From the NCBI GenBank assembly GCA_013044415.1, contig JABEUO010000033.1:1-11765 (forward strand): 11,765 nucleotides of DNA, in the 5' to 3' direction. Below the pieces are notes generated by a model. The model did no database searches, was not told the origin of the DNA, and saw nothing but the letters and a program-made list of their open reading frames with translations. Shown here piece by piece: positions 1 through 7,179 of the stretch. This stretch comes from Acidimicrobiaceae bacterium (GTDB taxonomy: Bacteria > Actinomycetota > Acidimicrobiia > Acidimicrobiales > Acidimicrobiaceae). Position 1 is the first letter of the stretch. Every line of letters starts with the position of its first letter. The translations under genes were made by a program, and so were the position numbers.

Positions 1-50
1 AGTGGCAGTAGATAGTGGCAGTAGATAGTGGCAGTAGATAGTGGCAGTAG
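1..50. repeat. 13-bp direct tandem repeat upstream of sat
   Basis: Three perfect copies of the unit AGTGGCAGTAGAT (1-13, 14-26, 27-39) are followed by an 11-base partial copy (40-50). The array begins at the window edge, so the true copy number is unknown. The unit is 13 bp, one more than a multiple of three, and contains TAG both inside the unit and across the junction, so every plus-strand frame is soon closed. It is therefore unlikely to be coding. It ends immediately before the ribosome-binding purine stretch of sat, so it lies in the sat leader or promoter region. It is not a CRISPR array, because the copies are directly adjacent with no spacers. Confidence 0.95.
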
Positions 51-58
51 AAGGAAGA

Positions 59-1210
59 ATGGATCACCTAAAGATAAACCCAGTGCACCAAGGCGTAGGT
101 AGAAAAAACGAATTGACTACCCCGACTATCGCTGCTGCGGAGCGGCTCAACGACAGCTATGCACAGTGGGAGTGCAATCCCCGTCAATTAGCGGACCTAG
201 AGATGGTTGCGATCGGCGCTTATTCCCCGCTTGAAACCTTCATGGGTTACGACGACTGGATTTCTTGTATCGACTCGATGCACCTCGTCTCTGGCGAGCT
301 TTGGCCGATACCGATCACCTTCCAGCTTCCCAAAGGCTGGCTGCCTAAAGGTAAGACCAAGCTTCGCCTTGTAAAATCGGGAAATTCGATTGCGACAATG
401 GACATAGTAGAAAGGTTCGAGGTAGACCTTGAAGTCGAGGCTCAATCGGTCTACCAGACCACTTCCGAGGAGCATCCCGGGGTAAAGGCCCTCTATAACG
501 GGGGTTCTGAGGCTATATCTGGCCCGATCGTCTTTCACGAAATCCCAAGGCAGTACACCGAGCACGAGTACCTGACCCCCCTCGATGCACGAAGGGAATT
601 CGAGGCTCGCGGATGGAAGACGATAATCGCCTTTCAAACTCGCAATCCGATCCACCGCGCACACGAATACCTTCACAAGGTCGCCCTCGAACTCATTGAT
701 GGTCTATTTTTAAACCCGCTCGTCGGACTTACCAAGGGAGATGACGTTTCAGCGGCCACCAGAATGAAGGCCTACCGGGTACTCCTGGAGAACTACTACC
801 CGGCCAATAGGGTTGTCTTAGGAGTCTACCCAGCAGCGATGAGGTACGCCGGGCCCAAGGAAGCGATACTGCACGCCATTTCGAGGAAGAACTACGGATG
901 CAGCCACTTTATTGTGGGGCGAGACCACGCCGGGGTGGGCGACTATTACGGGACCTACGCCGCACAGGAAATCTTTGATCAGTTCCCCCAAGAAGAGATC
1001 GGAATAACCATCGTACGCTTCGAGCACAGCTTCTTTTGCAAAAGGTGCGAACAGGTGGTTTCAAAGAGGACGTGTCCACACGATTCCGCCCACCACCTGG
1101 TACTTTCTGGAACCAAGGTCCGAGAAATGCTGAGCAGCGGCCAAGAACTCCCCTCTCAGTTCTCCAGGCCCGAGGTAGCAAAGGTACTTATCGACGCCTA
1201 CAAGGATTGA
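59..1210 (+). CDS. sat: Sulfate adenylyltransferase (ATP sulfurylase)
   Basis: Makes adenosine 5'-phosphosulfate and pyrophosphate from ATP and sulfate, the cytoplasmic activation step of sulfate assimilation (reversible, so it can also run in sulfur oxidation or reduction). The 383-residue product carries the family motifs in order: the ATP-binding QTRNPIHRAH with its HxxH pair at about 193-202, RYAGPKEA, GRDHAGVG at 287-294, and a C-terminal SGTKVREML. A CxxC-x8-C cluster (C327, C330, C339, with nearby histidines) resembles the zinc site of the compact bacterial and archaeal enzymes. There is no APS-kinase domain. I chose ATG at 59 because AAGGAAG (51-57) lies just before it and the family N-terminus fits; the spacing is short. 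An in-frame GTG at 41 lies in the tandem repeat, has no ribosome-binding sequence and would add six residues. No sulfur-pathway partner is visible in the window. The gene converges on the thioesterase. Confidence 0.95.
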   Translation: MDHLKINPVHQGVGRKNELTTPTIAAAERLNDSYAQWECNPRQLADLEMVAIGAYSPLETFMGYDDWISCIDSMHLVSGELWPIPITFQLPKGWLPKGKTKLRLVKSGNSIATMDIVERFEVDLEVEAQSVYQTTSEEHPGVKALYNGGSEAISGPIVFHEIPRQYTEHEYLTPLDARREFEARGWKTIIAFQTRNPIHRAHEYLHKVALELIDGLFLNPLVGLTKGDDVSAATRMKAYRVLLENYYPANRVVLGVYPAAMRYAGPKEAILHAISRKNYGCSHFIVGRDHAGVGDYYGTYAAQEIFDQFPQEEIGITIVRFEHSFFCKRCEQVVSKRTCPHDSAHHLVLSGTKVREMLSSGQELPSQFSRPEVAKVLIDAYKD

Positions 1211-1307
1211 CTGCACGAAGTTTGCAAACGACCTCGCCAACTACTACTGACCTTGTAGCTATTATTGGCTCTCAGCTAGCGTTCAAGCTGGCGCCTGGTT
1301 CTTCGGG

Positions 1308-1356
1308 CCAAAATGTCTTCATTCGCTCCTTGGGAGACCACGGTGAGACATTTTGG
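1308..1356. terminator. Inverted repeat between convergent genes, candidate bidirectional terminator
   Basis: CCAAAATGTCT (1308-1318) and AGACATTTTGG (1346-1356) are perfect 11-bp inverted repeats around a 27-nt loop. The loop holds a smaller CTCC/GGAG stem (1326-1329 with 1333-1336). The position, between the stop codons of sat (plus) and the thioesterase gene (minus), is where a shared terminator is expected. No T-run follows on either strand, so it is not a canonical intrinsic terminator. It could instead be a 3'-end stabilising hairpin or a non-canonical actinobacterial terminator. Nothing else is evident in the 1211-1365 gap. Confidence 0.55.
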
Positions 1357-1365
1357 TCATAGGCC

Positions 1366-1812
1366 TTACTCGTCTTCTACTAATTCGGTATAGATCCAAT
1401 CGGGCATAGCTATCGGACGCCTGCTCTCTCCGTCTATGCCGACATAGACCGCCCGAGCTGAAAAACTACGCCTCGGATACCCCCCAAGTGCCGTACCTGC
1501 GTCCCGCTTTGGCAGAGGCGGACACACCGCAGATGCGTCAAAAACGAGCTCGAAGGAGGTCTTCCCCTTCTTTGAGAGGCCGAAGACGATCTCAAAGAGT
1601 TCCCCGACGTAGAGCGGCGAGAACCACTCGATGTCCATCTTCTTAACAACGACTTCCCAAGGCGAGTCCCCGAGGGTAACCCCGATTCTGCGTAGCCACC
1701 CGTCGAGTGCATCGTCGATGTACTTCAAATAGTGGGCGTTATATACGATCCCTTGCGCGTCTAGGTCAGAAAAGAGCACGCTCCTAGTCTCGACTAGTCT
1801 CCTAGGGATCAA
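1366..1812 (-). CDS. Acyl-CoA thioesterase, hotdog fold (4HBT/YbgC-like)
   Basis: A predicted 148-residue cytoplasmic thioesterase of the 4-hydroxybenzoyl-CoA thioesterase/YbgC type, hydrolysing an acyl-CoA whose identity cannot be read from the sequence. The N-terminal motif FSDLDAQGIVYNAHYLKY (about residues 14-31) matches the family signature, and D18 aligns with the known catalytic aspartate. The C-terminal part contains a VGIDGESRRPIAMPDWI segment like the last strand of the fold. A proline- and arginine-rich stretch at about 97-114 looks like an insertion before that strand. Length is normal for the family. The start is TTG at 1812 with AAAAGGA upstream; no in-frame ATG precedes the catalytic motif. 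It begins 18 nt after the argH stop on the same strand, so it is probably co-transcribed at the operon's end, yet it has no known arginine role. Confidence 0.85.
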   Translation of the reverse strand: MIPRRLVETRSVLFSDLDAQGIVYNAHYLKYIDDALDGWLRRIGVTLGDSPWEVVVKKMDIEWFSPLYVGELFEIVFGLSKKGKTSFELVFDASAVCPPLPKRDAGTALGGYPRRSFSARAVYVGIDGESRRPIAMPDWIYTELVEDE

Positions 1813-1830
1813 TTCTGCCCATCCTTTTCT

Positions 1831-3213
1831 TTATCCGAGGTCTTCAAAACTTTTCGATTCCTGATTAAGCCTCTCGGTGAACTCGACGAGTTGGTCTTTG
1901 ACCGCTTCGATTCCCGATCCACCTGGGGTTACCCTACGTCTGATAGCACCACCGGGCTCGACAATTTCAAGGGCTTCGATTCCCAGCTGGGGATGGGCTG
2001 CGACGAGTTCCGAAATTGGCACTCTACGCTCCACCGAGTCCCTGATAATGCCACCGACAATTCCATGGGCCTTCCTAAAAGGAATACCCTTCATGACTAG
2101 GAACTCGGCTAGGTCTATCGCTACAAGTGCCTCAGAATCAGCGGCCGCCTTCATGGTTGCGTAGTCGAAGTTAGCGGTCGCAAGCATCCCCGCGGTCGCC
2201 TTCAATGCGAGGGTCACGGTATCGAGGGAGTCAAAGAGCGGCTCCTTGTCCTCTTGAAGGTCGCGATTGTAAGAGAGTGGAAGGCCCTTCAGTGTCGCAA
2301 GCATCCCGGTCAGATTTCCGATGAGTCGTCCCACCTTGCCCCGCGAGAGCTCCGCAATATCGGGATTCTTTTTATTGGGCAGCATCGAAGATCCCGTCGA
2401 ATAGGCGTCGTCTAGTCGGACAAAGCTGAACTCCTCCGTCGACCACAGGACTATCTCCTCGCCAATCCTCGAGAGATGAATGCCGATAGTAGCTAGTACG
2501 AAAAGCGTCTCGGCTACAAAATCTCGATCGGAAACAGCATCGAGCGAATTTCTAAATCGTCCCGCAAACTCGAGCTTCGAAGCGACGAAGTCGGGTTTTA
2601 GTGGTAGTGTCGATCCGCCTAGTGCTCCGGCCCCGAGGGGTGATACGTCTACCCTTTTATAGGCGTCGGCTATCCGCTCCAGGTCACGCATGAACGCCCA
2701 CCCGTGAGCCAACATGTGATGGGCAACCAAGATAGGTTGGGCCCTTTGGGTATGGGTGTAACCCGGAAGGTAAGTATCGCCGGCGGATTCAGCGAGATCG
2801 AGCAACACCCTCTCCAGGGCGATAACGTCCTTTGCCAGACCAATGAGTGCACCCTTTACAAAAAGCCGCAGGTCCGTAGCGACCTGGTCATTCCTGCTCC
2901 TACCGGTGTGCAGCTTCGCACCGGTATCCCCGGCTATCTCTGTTACCCGTCTCTCGATGGCCGAGTGAATATCCTCGTCTCCCTGGGAGACGAAATTTCC
3001 CTCCTCCATCTCCCTCTCAACCTGGTCCAGGGCACCGAGGAGTATCTCTGACTCGAGTGGCGTTAGGATCTTGGACTCCTTCAAGCCAAGGACGTGTGCC
3101 TTAGACCCGAAGATGTCCTGTCTCCAAAGCCTGATATCAAAAGATAAGCTCTCGGTAAAAGCCATCAACTCGTCTGCCGGAGTTGATGAAAACCTTCCTT
3201 GCCAAAGTGTCAT
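1831..3213 (-). CDS. argH: Argininosuccinate lyase
   Basis: Last step of arginine synthesis: cleaves argininosuccinate to arginine and fumarate in the cytoplasm, as a homotetramer of the fumarase/aspartase superfamily. The 460-residue length is normal. Visible motifs are HTGRSRNDQ (102-110), GYTHTQRAQP (151-160, with H154 the likely catalytic histidine) and the superfamily signature GSSMLPNKKNP (274-284), whose serines lie on the flexible catalytic loop. The usual form of that last motif is GSSLMPQKKNP; here the M/L order is swapped and Q is N, both conservative changes. ATG at 3213 follows the argG stop by 10 nt, with an AGGTAAAG purine stretch overlapping the argG stop, so translation is probably linked to argG. 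Confidence in the identity is very high. Confidence 0.98.
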   Translation of the reverse strand: MTLWQGRFSSTPADELMAFTESLSFDIRLWRQDIFGSKAHVLGLKESKILTPLESEILLGALDQVEREMEEGNFVSQGDEDIHSAIERRVTEIAGDTGAKLHTGRSRNDQVATDLRLFVKGALIGLAKDVIALERVLLDLAESAGDTYLPGYTHTQRAQPILVAHHMLAHGWAFMRDLERIADAYKRVDVSPLGAGALGGSTLPLKPDFVASKLEFAGRFRNSLDAVSDRDFVAETLFVLATIGIHLSRIGEEIVLWSTEEFSFVRLDDAYSTGSSMLPNKKNPDIAELSRGKVGRLIGNLTGMLATLKGLPLSYNRDLQEDKEPLFDSLDTVTLALKATAGMLATANFDYATMKAAADSEALVAIDLAEFLVMKGIPFRKAHGIVGGIIRDSVERRVPISELVAAHPQLGIEALEIVEPGGAIRRRVTPGGSGIEAVKDQLVEFTERLNQESKSFEDLG

Positions 3214-3223
3214 AGATCTTTAC

Positions 3224-4417
3224 CTAGTCCAATTTCCCTTGCTTCGATGCCCAAGTCTGGACGCCTAAGCCAAATATCCTTACAAAGCCTTCAGCATCTT
3301 GATGGCGGAACAGGTCGGACGAATCATAGGTCGCAAGCGAATAGTCATAGAGCGAGTGTGGGCTCCTCCTCCCCTCGACATGGAGTGCATTTGGTTCGAG
3401 CACCAGTCGGACCTCTCCGGTGACAAATTCCTGGGAGTAGTCCAAAAAGGAGTCGTATGCCGCCTTTAGGGGGGAAAACCACATTCCGTCATAGACTAAG
3501 CGAGACCACTCATTTTGTATTCGCCGCTTTTCGTGGGCCAATTCCCTCTCCAAAGTGACGTCTTCTAGATCTGCGTGCGCTGCGATCAAGGCAATCGCAG
3601 CGGGGGCCTCGTAGACTTCGCGGCTTTTAATGCCAACACGTCGATTCTCGACCATGTCGATGCGCCCGATCCCATATGATCCGCAGAGTAAATTGAGCTG
3701 ATCGATAAGCTGGACCAGCGACAACGTTCTCCCGTTGATCGAAGTGGGCTTCCCCCTTTCGAACCCAATAATCACCTCAGAGGGTTCACTTTGGCTAGCT
3801 ATGGTCATTTCGTAGACGCCCTTTGGTGGAGAGACCCACGGATCCTCCATCTCTCCACATTCGATGGCCCTACCCCACAAATTCTGATCGATTGAGTAGA
3901 GCTTCTCCTTGGTCGCTTTAACTCTTACGTCGTGTTTCGCTGCGTAATCGATCGAATCTTCCCGCGAGAAGCCCCAGGTCCTCACGGGTGCGACTATCTC
4001 TAAGTTCGGGTTGAGCGCTCGTATAGAGACCTCGAATCGGACCTGGTCATTGCCTTTCCCGGTGCAACCGTGCGCCACGGCTTGCGCTGAGTACCTCTTG
4101 GCTGCGTCAACGAGGTGCTTTGAGATAATGGGCCTAGACAGCGAAGAAACGAGTGGATATTTGCCCTCGTACAAGGCATTTGCCGTTATAGCCGGGAATA
4201 CATATTCGTCGGCGAATTCGTCCTTAGCATCGATCACCTCGACGGCAATGGCACCCGCCTGGGTAGCCCTCTCCTTTAGCTCGTCAAAATCGCCGCCCTG
4301 GCCAACGTCGACCGACACCGCAACAACCTCGTACCCGAGTTCGACACTGAGCCACTTGACTGCGACGGAGGTGTCCAAACCGCCGCTATAAGCCAACACG
4401 AGCCTCTTCTTTCCCAT
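3224..4417 (-). CDS. argG: Argininosuccinate synthase
   Basis: Joins citrulline and aspartate at the cost of ATP (to AMP and PPi) to give argininosuccinate, the penultimate step of arginine synthesis. The 397-residue protein starts with the N-type ATP pyrophosphatase P-loop SGGLDTS (11-17) and has the diagnostic HGCTGKGNDQVRFE block (116-129), followed by an intact C-terminal synthase domain (SPLKAAYDSFLDYSQEFVTGEVRL region). ATG at 4417 puts the P-loop at the usual distance from the N-terminus, and AAAGGG lies about ten bases upstream. Unlike the tightly packed genes before it, argG is separated from argR by 176 nt. argG and argH may therefore be partly independent in expression. Confidence 0.98.
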   Translation of the reverse strand: MGKKRLVLAYSGGLDTSVAVKWLSVELGYEVVAVSVDVGQGGDFDELKERATQAGAIAVEVIDAKDEFADEYVFPAITANALYEGKYPLVSSLSRPIISKHLVDAAKRYSAQAVAHGCTGKGNDQVRFEVSIRALNPNLEIVAPVRTWGFSREDSIDYAAKHDVRVKATKEKLYSIDQNLWGRAIECGEMEDPWVSPPKGVYEMTIASQSEPSEVIIGFERGKPTSINGRTLSLVQLIDQLNLLCGSYGIGRIDMVENRRVGIKSREVYEAPAAIALIAAHADLEDVTLERELAHEKRRIQNEWSRLVYDGMWFSPLKAAYDSFLDYSQEFVTGEVRLVLEPNALHVEGRRSPHSLYDYSLATYDSSDLFRHQDAEGFVRIFGLGVQTWASKQGKLD

Positions 4418-4456
4418 TTATCCGGCCCTTTCTATCTGGTAAATCTTTGATCTCAA

Positions 4457-4474
4457 CTAAATCGATTGAGCCAT
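4457..4474 (-). other. Possible five-codon leader ORF before argG
   Basis: ATG GCT CAA TCG ATT TAG (peptide MAQSI) is preceded by AGGAG (plus-strand 4480-4484) at an ideal 5-nt spacing, and ends 39 nt before the argG start. A CTCAA/TTGAG inverted repeat (4452-4456 with 4466-4470) spans its end. It contains no arginine codon, so it is not a classic arginine attenuator peptide. An AGGAG-ATG pair can arise by chance in this much sequence, so this is a weak call. Confidence 0.2.
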
Positions 4475-4538
4475 TGCGACTCCTAGTAGGTTAACTTAGC
4501 TCGGCACCGCCCGGGCAACGATGGTCCAGGCCAAGGCG

Positions 4539-4582
4539 CAAGCCTCAAAAAGCCTCCTAAAGGCCTCCAAAAGGCCTCCAAA
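4539..4582 (-). repeat. Degenerate 11-bp tandem repeats forming hairpins between argR and argG
   Basis: Two identical copies of AGGCCTCCAAA (4561-4571, 4572-4582) follow two diverged copies (about 4539-4549 and 4550-4560), all in 11-nt register. On the transcribed (minus) strand these read as repeated GGAGGC(C)TTT units. Each junction can fold into a short GGCCT/AGGCC stem. The stem at 4552-4565 is followed by five Ts (4547-4551), giving a small terminator-like hairpin directly downstream of argR. The 176-nt gap between argR and argG holds no other gene that I can support strongly. Confidence 0.75.
4547..4565 (-). terminator. Weak terminator or attenuator hairpin after argR
   Basis: On the minus strand, GGCCT, loop TTAGG, then AGGCT make a five-pair stem (one G-T pair) followed by TTTTT. 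The stem is short, so full termination is unlikely. Partial read-through would let argG and argH be made at a different level from argCJBDFR. It is built from the 11-bp repeat units, and alternative overlapping stems from the neighbouring copies could compete with it. Confidence 0.35.
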
Positions 4583-4593
4583 ATAGGACAAGG

Positions 4594-5067
4594 TCAGCCC
4601 AACGATATACCCGCTAGCTCCGACATTCTTTTTGCCAGGATGTGTCCTGAAGTAGGTTCGTCTGCGATGGCCAGTAGGGTATCGTCTCCGGCGACAGTCC
4701 CGAGAAGTCCGTCGATCCTGGACCTATCGAGTGCCGACGCAACCACGTGCGCACAACCCGGTGGGGTTCTAAGTATGACGAGGTTTCCGGAGACCGAAAT
4801 CTCAACCACCCACTCGCCCATTACCCTCTTGAGGTGATCGAAGGTCGACGACTGGTCTTTTGGGAGTTCTGGTATTGCATAGACGCTCTCCCCCTCAAAT
4901 CCCTTTACCTTTATGGCGCCGAGTTCATCGAGGTCCCTCGACACCGTCGCTTGGGTAGCGATGATACCGTCTTCAGCCAACAATGTCACCAGTTCAACCT
5001 GCGACGCAACCTGCTGCGACTGGAGAATTTTTGCTATGCGGTACTGCCTTTGATTCTTAGCCACCAT
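4594..5067 (-). CDS. argR: Arginine repressor ArgR
   Basis: Arginine-dependent transcriptional regulator of the arg genes; family members bind ARG boxes as hexamers when arginine is high. The 157-residue length is normal. The N-terminal winged helix-turn-helix includes TQATVSRDLDELGAIKVKG (recognition region about 38-56). The C-terminal arginine-binding and oligomerisation domain shows RTPPGCAHVVASALDR (100-115) and GTVAGDDTLL (123-132), whose paired aspartates contact arginine in known ArgR proteins. ATG at 5067 lies 2 nt after the argF stop, with GGAAGG within the argF end, so translation is coupled. Being inside the operon it controls, it is probably autoregulated through the operator upstream of argC (inference). 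Confidence 0.97.
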   Translation of the reverse strand: MVAKNQRQYRIAKILQSQQVASQVELVTLLAEDGIIATQATVSRDLDELGAIKVKGFEGESVYAIPELPKDQSSTFDHLKRVMGEWVVEISVSGNLVILRTPPGCAHVVASALDRSRIDGLLGTVAGDDTLLAIADEPTSGHILAKRMSELAGISLG

Positions 5068-5069
5068 CG

Positions 5070-5981
5070 CTAATTCGCCTTCCAGAAGAGTTTCAACAGG
5101 AGCCCCCTCATCGAGTGGAGTCGATTCTCCGCCTGAATCCAGACGATGGAGTCCTTACTGTCGATGACATCGGCACTAACTTCAAGTTCCCGGTGCGCTG
5201 GTAGGCAATGCATAAACTTGACACCATCCCCCGCCAGCCCCATGAGTTCCGAGTTAACCTGGTACGAAGAGAAGGCCTTGAGTCGGGTCTCGGTCTGATC
5301 CTCTTGGCCCATCGACACCCATACGTCGGTGTAGATGAAGTTGGCCCCCTTGACCGCCACTTTAGGATCGGAAACCTTCTTGACCACTCCTTCACCGACG
5401 TTGAGCTCGGCTAGGAAAGGATCGTCGAACTCATATCCTTCGGGTGAAGAGATTGTCACTTCGATCCCAGCGTAAGAGGCGGCCTTGGCCAGCGAACTGG
5501 CTACGTTATTGGAATCACCGACGTAGGTCAACTTTGGGTGGTCACCGCCGGACCATAGCTGCTTGATGGTCAATACATCTGCGAGTGCCTGCACGGGATG
5601 GGACTGATCTGATAGCAAGTTCACTACTCCAACACCCCGGGGCACCGATACCAAAGCGAAGTTCTCGAGGGTCTGGTGACTCTTGACCCGTGCGCAGATC
5701 AGGTCGTGGTAACCACTCAGGGTAGCTGCGATATCGGAGGCGCTCTCTCGAACCCCGATTCCTATCTCCTGATCTACCATCGTGGTGACCCCCCCACCAA
5801 GCTGGCGAATCGCTACTTCGGTGGAGTTCCTCGTTCGTAATGAGGGCTTTTCAAAGACCGCTGCGACACTCTTATTTGACAGCACCTTCGGAGGATTGCG
5901 CAGTGCGGAGAACTCCAGTACCTCTGCGAACTCCTCGGGGGTGAGGTCGTCGATATCAAAAATTCTCCTAGCTAAACTCAT
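5070..5981 (-). CDS. argF: Ornithine carbamoyltransferase
   Basis: Transfers the carbamoyl group from carbamoyl phosphate to ornithine, giving citrulline; a cytoplasmic homotrimeric-type enzyme. The 303-residue protein has the carbamoyl-phosphate motif FEKPSLRTR (43-51), HPVQALAD (128-135), DVWVSMGQE (219-227), HCLPAHR (258-264, carrying the ornithine-side cysteine) and the C-terminal ENRLHSMRG (285-293). The phosphate motif is S-L-R-T-R rather than the common S-T-R-T-R, an accepted family variant. ATG at 5981 overlaps the argD end by 14 bp, and GAAAGGG lies six bases upstream, supporting this start. HCLP and the ornithine-type C-terminus argue for OTC rather than aspartate carbamoyltransferase. 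Confidence 0.97.
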   Translation of the reverse strand: MSLARRIFDIDDLTPEEFAEVLEFSALRNPPKVLSNKSVAAVFEKPSLRTRNSTEVAIRQLGGGVTTMVDQEIGIGVRESASDIAATLSGYHDLICARVKSHQTLENFALVSVPRGVGVVNLLSDQSHPVQALADVLTIKQLWSGGDHPKLTYVGDSNNVASSLAKAASYAGIEVTISSPEGYEFDDPFLAELNVGEGVVKKVSDPKVAVKGANFIYTDVWVSMGQEDQTETRLKAFSSYQVNSELMGLAGDGVKFMHCLPAHRELEVSADVIDSKDSIVWIQAENRLHSMRGLLLKLFWKAN

Positions 5982-7179
5982 TTGCGACCCTTTCGAAAAT
6001 TGCTATTCCCTTGGCGATCTCGTCGGGGGTGATTACCAAGGGCGGCGCAAGCCTAAGCCTCTGGGGTCCGGTATGGGAGAGGACCAATCCGTATTCGAGG
6101 GCCAAAGAGACAAACTTGGCCGCTACCGGCTTGGTTAGCTCAACCCCGATCAGCAATCCCCTTCCACTTAACGACTTGACCAGTCCTATCCGCATAAGTG
6201 AATCCCTCAGGATCGATGATGACCTATTGGCCGCATCGGCGATCCCAAGCCTTTCCATTTCGTTAACGACACAGAGTCCGACGGCGGTAGCTAGCGCCCC
6301 TCCCCCGAAGGTGGATCCATGATCTCCGGCCTGAAATGCTCCTGCGACGGCCTCTTTGGCCCAAATCGCCCCGATTGGAAGACCGTTTCCGAGGGCTTTA
6401 GCCAAAAGGACGATGTCGGGTGATATAGATGAGTGTTGGAATGCAAACCACTTGCCGGTCCTGCAGAGCCCGGTCTGCACCTCATCGAGGATTAGCAGCA
6501 CTCCAGTCTCCCTGCAAACCTCCTCGACTTGGTCCAAATAGTCCGGAGGAGGATCTATCACCCCCGCTTCACCCTGGATCGGTTCAAGAAGGACAGCTGC
6601 TGTATTGGGCCCAATCGCCGCACGCAGCGCGGCGATGTCTCCGAACTCGACGTGGGTAAAACCCTCGAGCATCGGCAAAAAGGGGAGCTTTTTGGAGAAC
6701 TGACCCGTCGCCGCTAGTGCGCCCATCGTCCTTCCATGAAAACCCTGACGCATAGCTACGATCTCAAACCGGTCGGCGCCTCCCCATCGTCTGGCGAGCT
6801 TGATCGCCGCCTCGTTAGCTTCGGCCCCAGAATTACAAAAAAAGACCCTCCCGTTAGATTCAGACGCTATCTTCTCGTCGATCGCCTTCGCTAGTCTTCC
6901 CGCATTTTCGTTATAAAAGTAGTTCGATACGTGCCAAAGCTTCTTGGACTGTTCAATTAGGACATTGTTAATCATCGAATTGGAATGGCCGAGTGAGACC
7001 ACGGCGATGCCGGCTAGGAAATCGATGTACTCCTTGTCGGAATCGTCATACAGCCTCGCCCCTTCACCCCGCAGAAAGCAGACCCTCCTCGGGCCGTAGG
7101 TCTTCATCAAGAAGTGCGACTCAAAGGGATCAGACCCCCCAACTGCGGCGGTCGCTACGTCAAGTCCGGGATCGCTCAC
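5968..7179 (-). CDS. argD: Acetylornithine aminotransferase
   Basis: PLP-dependent class III aminotransferase that converts N-acetylglutamate semialdehyde to N2-acetylornithine with glutamate as amino donor; many family members also serve succinyl-diaminopimelate in lysine synthesis. In the 403-residue protein: NSGAEANEAAIK (116-127), FHGRT (147-151), LDEVQTG (231-237, the PLP-pyridine aspartate) and LLAKALGNG with the Schiff-base lysine K261, then GDHGSTFGGG (285-294). I take GTG at 7179 as the start: it overlaps the argB stop as GTGA, has GGTGGA a few bases upstream, and gives the usual N-terminal length. The 3' end overlaps argF by 14 bp in another frame. Its identity as argD rather than another class III transaminase is secured by the cluster. 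Confidence 0.97.
   Translation of the reverse strand: MSDPGLDVATAAVGGSDPFESHFLMKTYGPRRVCFLRGEGARLYDDSDKEYIDFLAGIAVVSLGHSNSMINNVLIEQSKKLWHVSNYFYNENAGRLAKAIDEKIASESNGRVFFCNSGAEANEAAIKLARRWGGADRFEIVAMRQGFHGRTMGALAATGQFSKKLPFLPMLEGFTHVEFGDIAALRAAIGPNTAAVLLEPIQGEAGVIDPPPDYLDQVEEVCRETGVLLILDEVQTGLCRTGKWFAFQHSSISPDIVLLAKALGNGLPIGAIWAKEAVAGAFQAGDHGSTFGGGALATAVGLCVVNEMERLGIADAANRSSSILRDSLMRIGLVKSLSGRGLLIGVELTKPVAAKFVSLALEYGLVLSHTGPQRLRLAPPLVITPDEIAKGIAIFERVANEFS

Noticed and set aside
1..50. CRISPR array or protein-coding repeat
   Set aside because: The copies are contiguous without spacers, and TAG closes every plus-strand frame.
197..676. A 159-codon antisense frame within sat
   Set aside because: It lies wholly inside a gene with intact family motifs and shows no motif of its own. 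The many other antisense frames within the arg genes were rejected on the same ground.
1036..1362. A 108-codon plus-strand frame overlapping the sat 3' end and the intergenic gap
   Set aside because: It lies mostly in another frame of sat, has no recognisable domain, and its tail runs through the inverted repeat. It is a shadow frame.
5209..5213. A TGCAT half-site inside argF
   Set aside because: It is a lone half-site within the conserved Met-His-Cys codons of the HCLP motif; coding constraint explains it and no partner half-site is in register.
5070..5981. ArgF with a defective carbamoyl-phosphate motif (SLRTR instead of STRTR)
   Set aside because: Leucine at this position is, as far as I recall, found in other functional carbamoyltransferases, and all other motifs are intact, so I see no loss of function.
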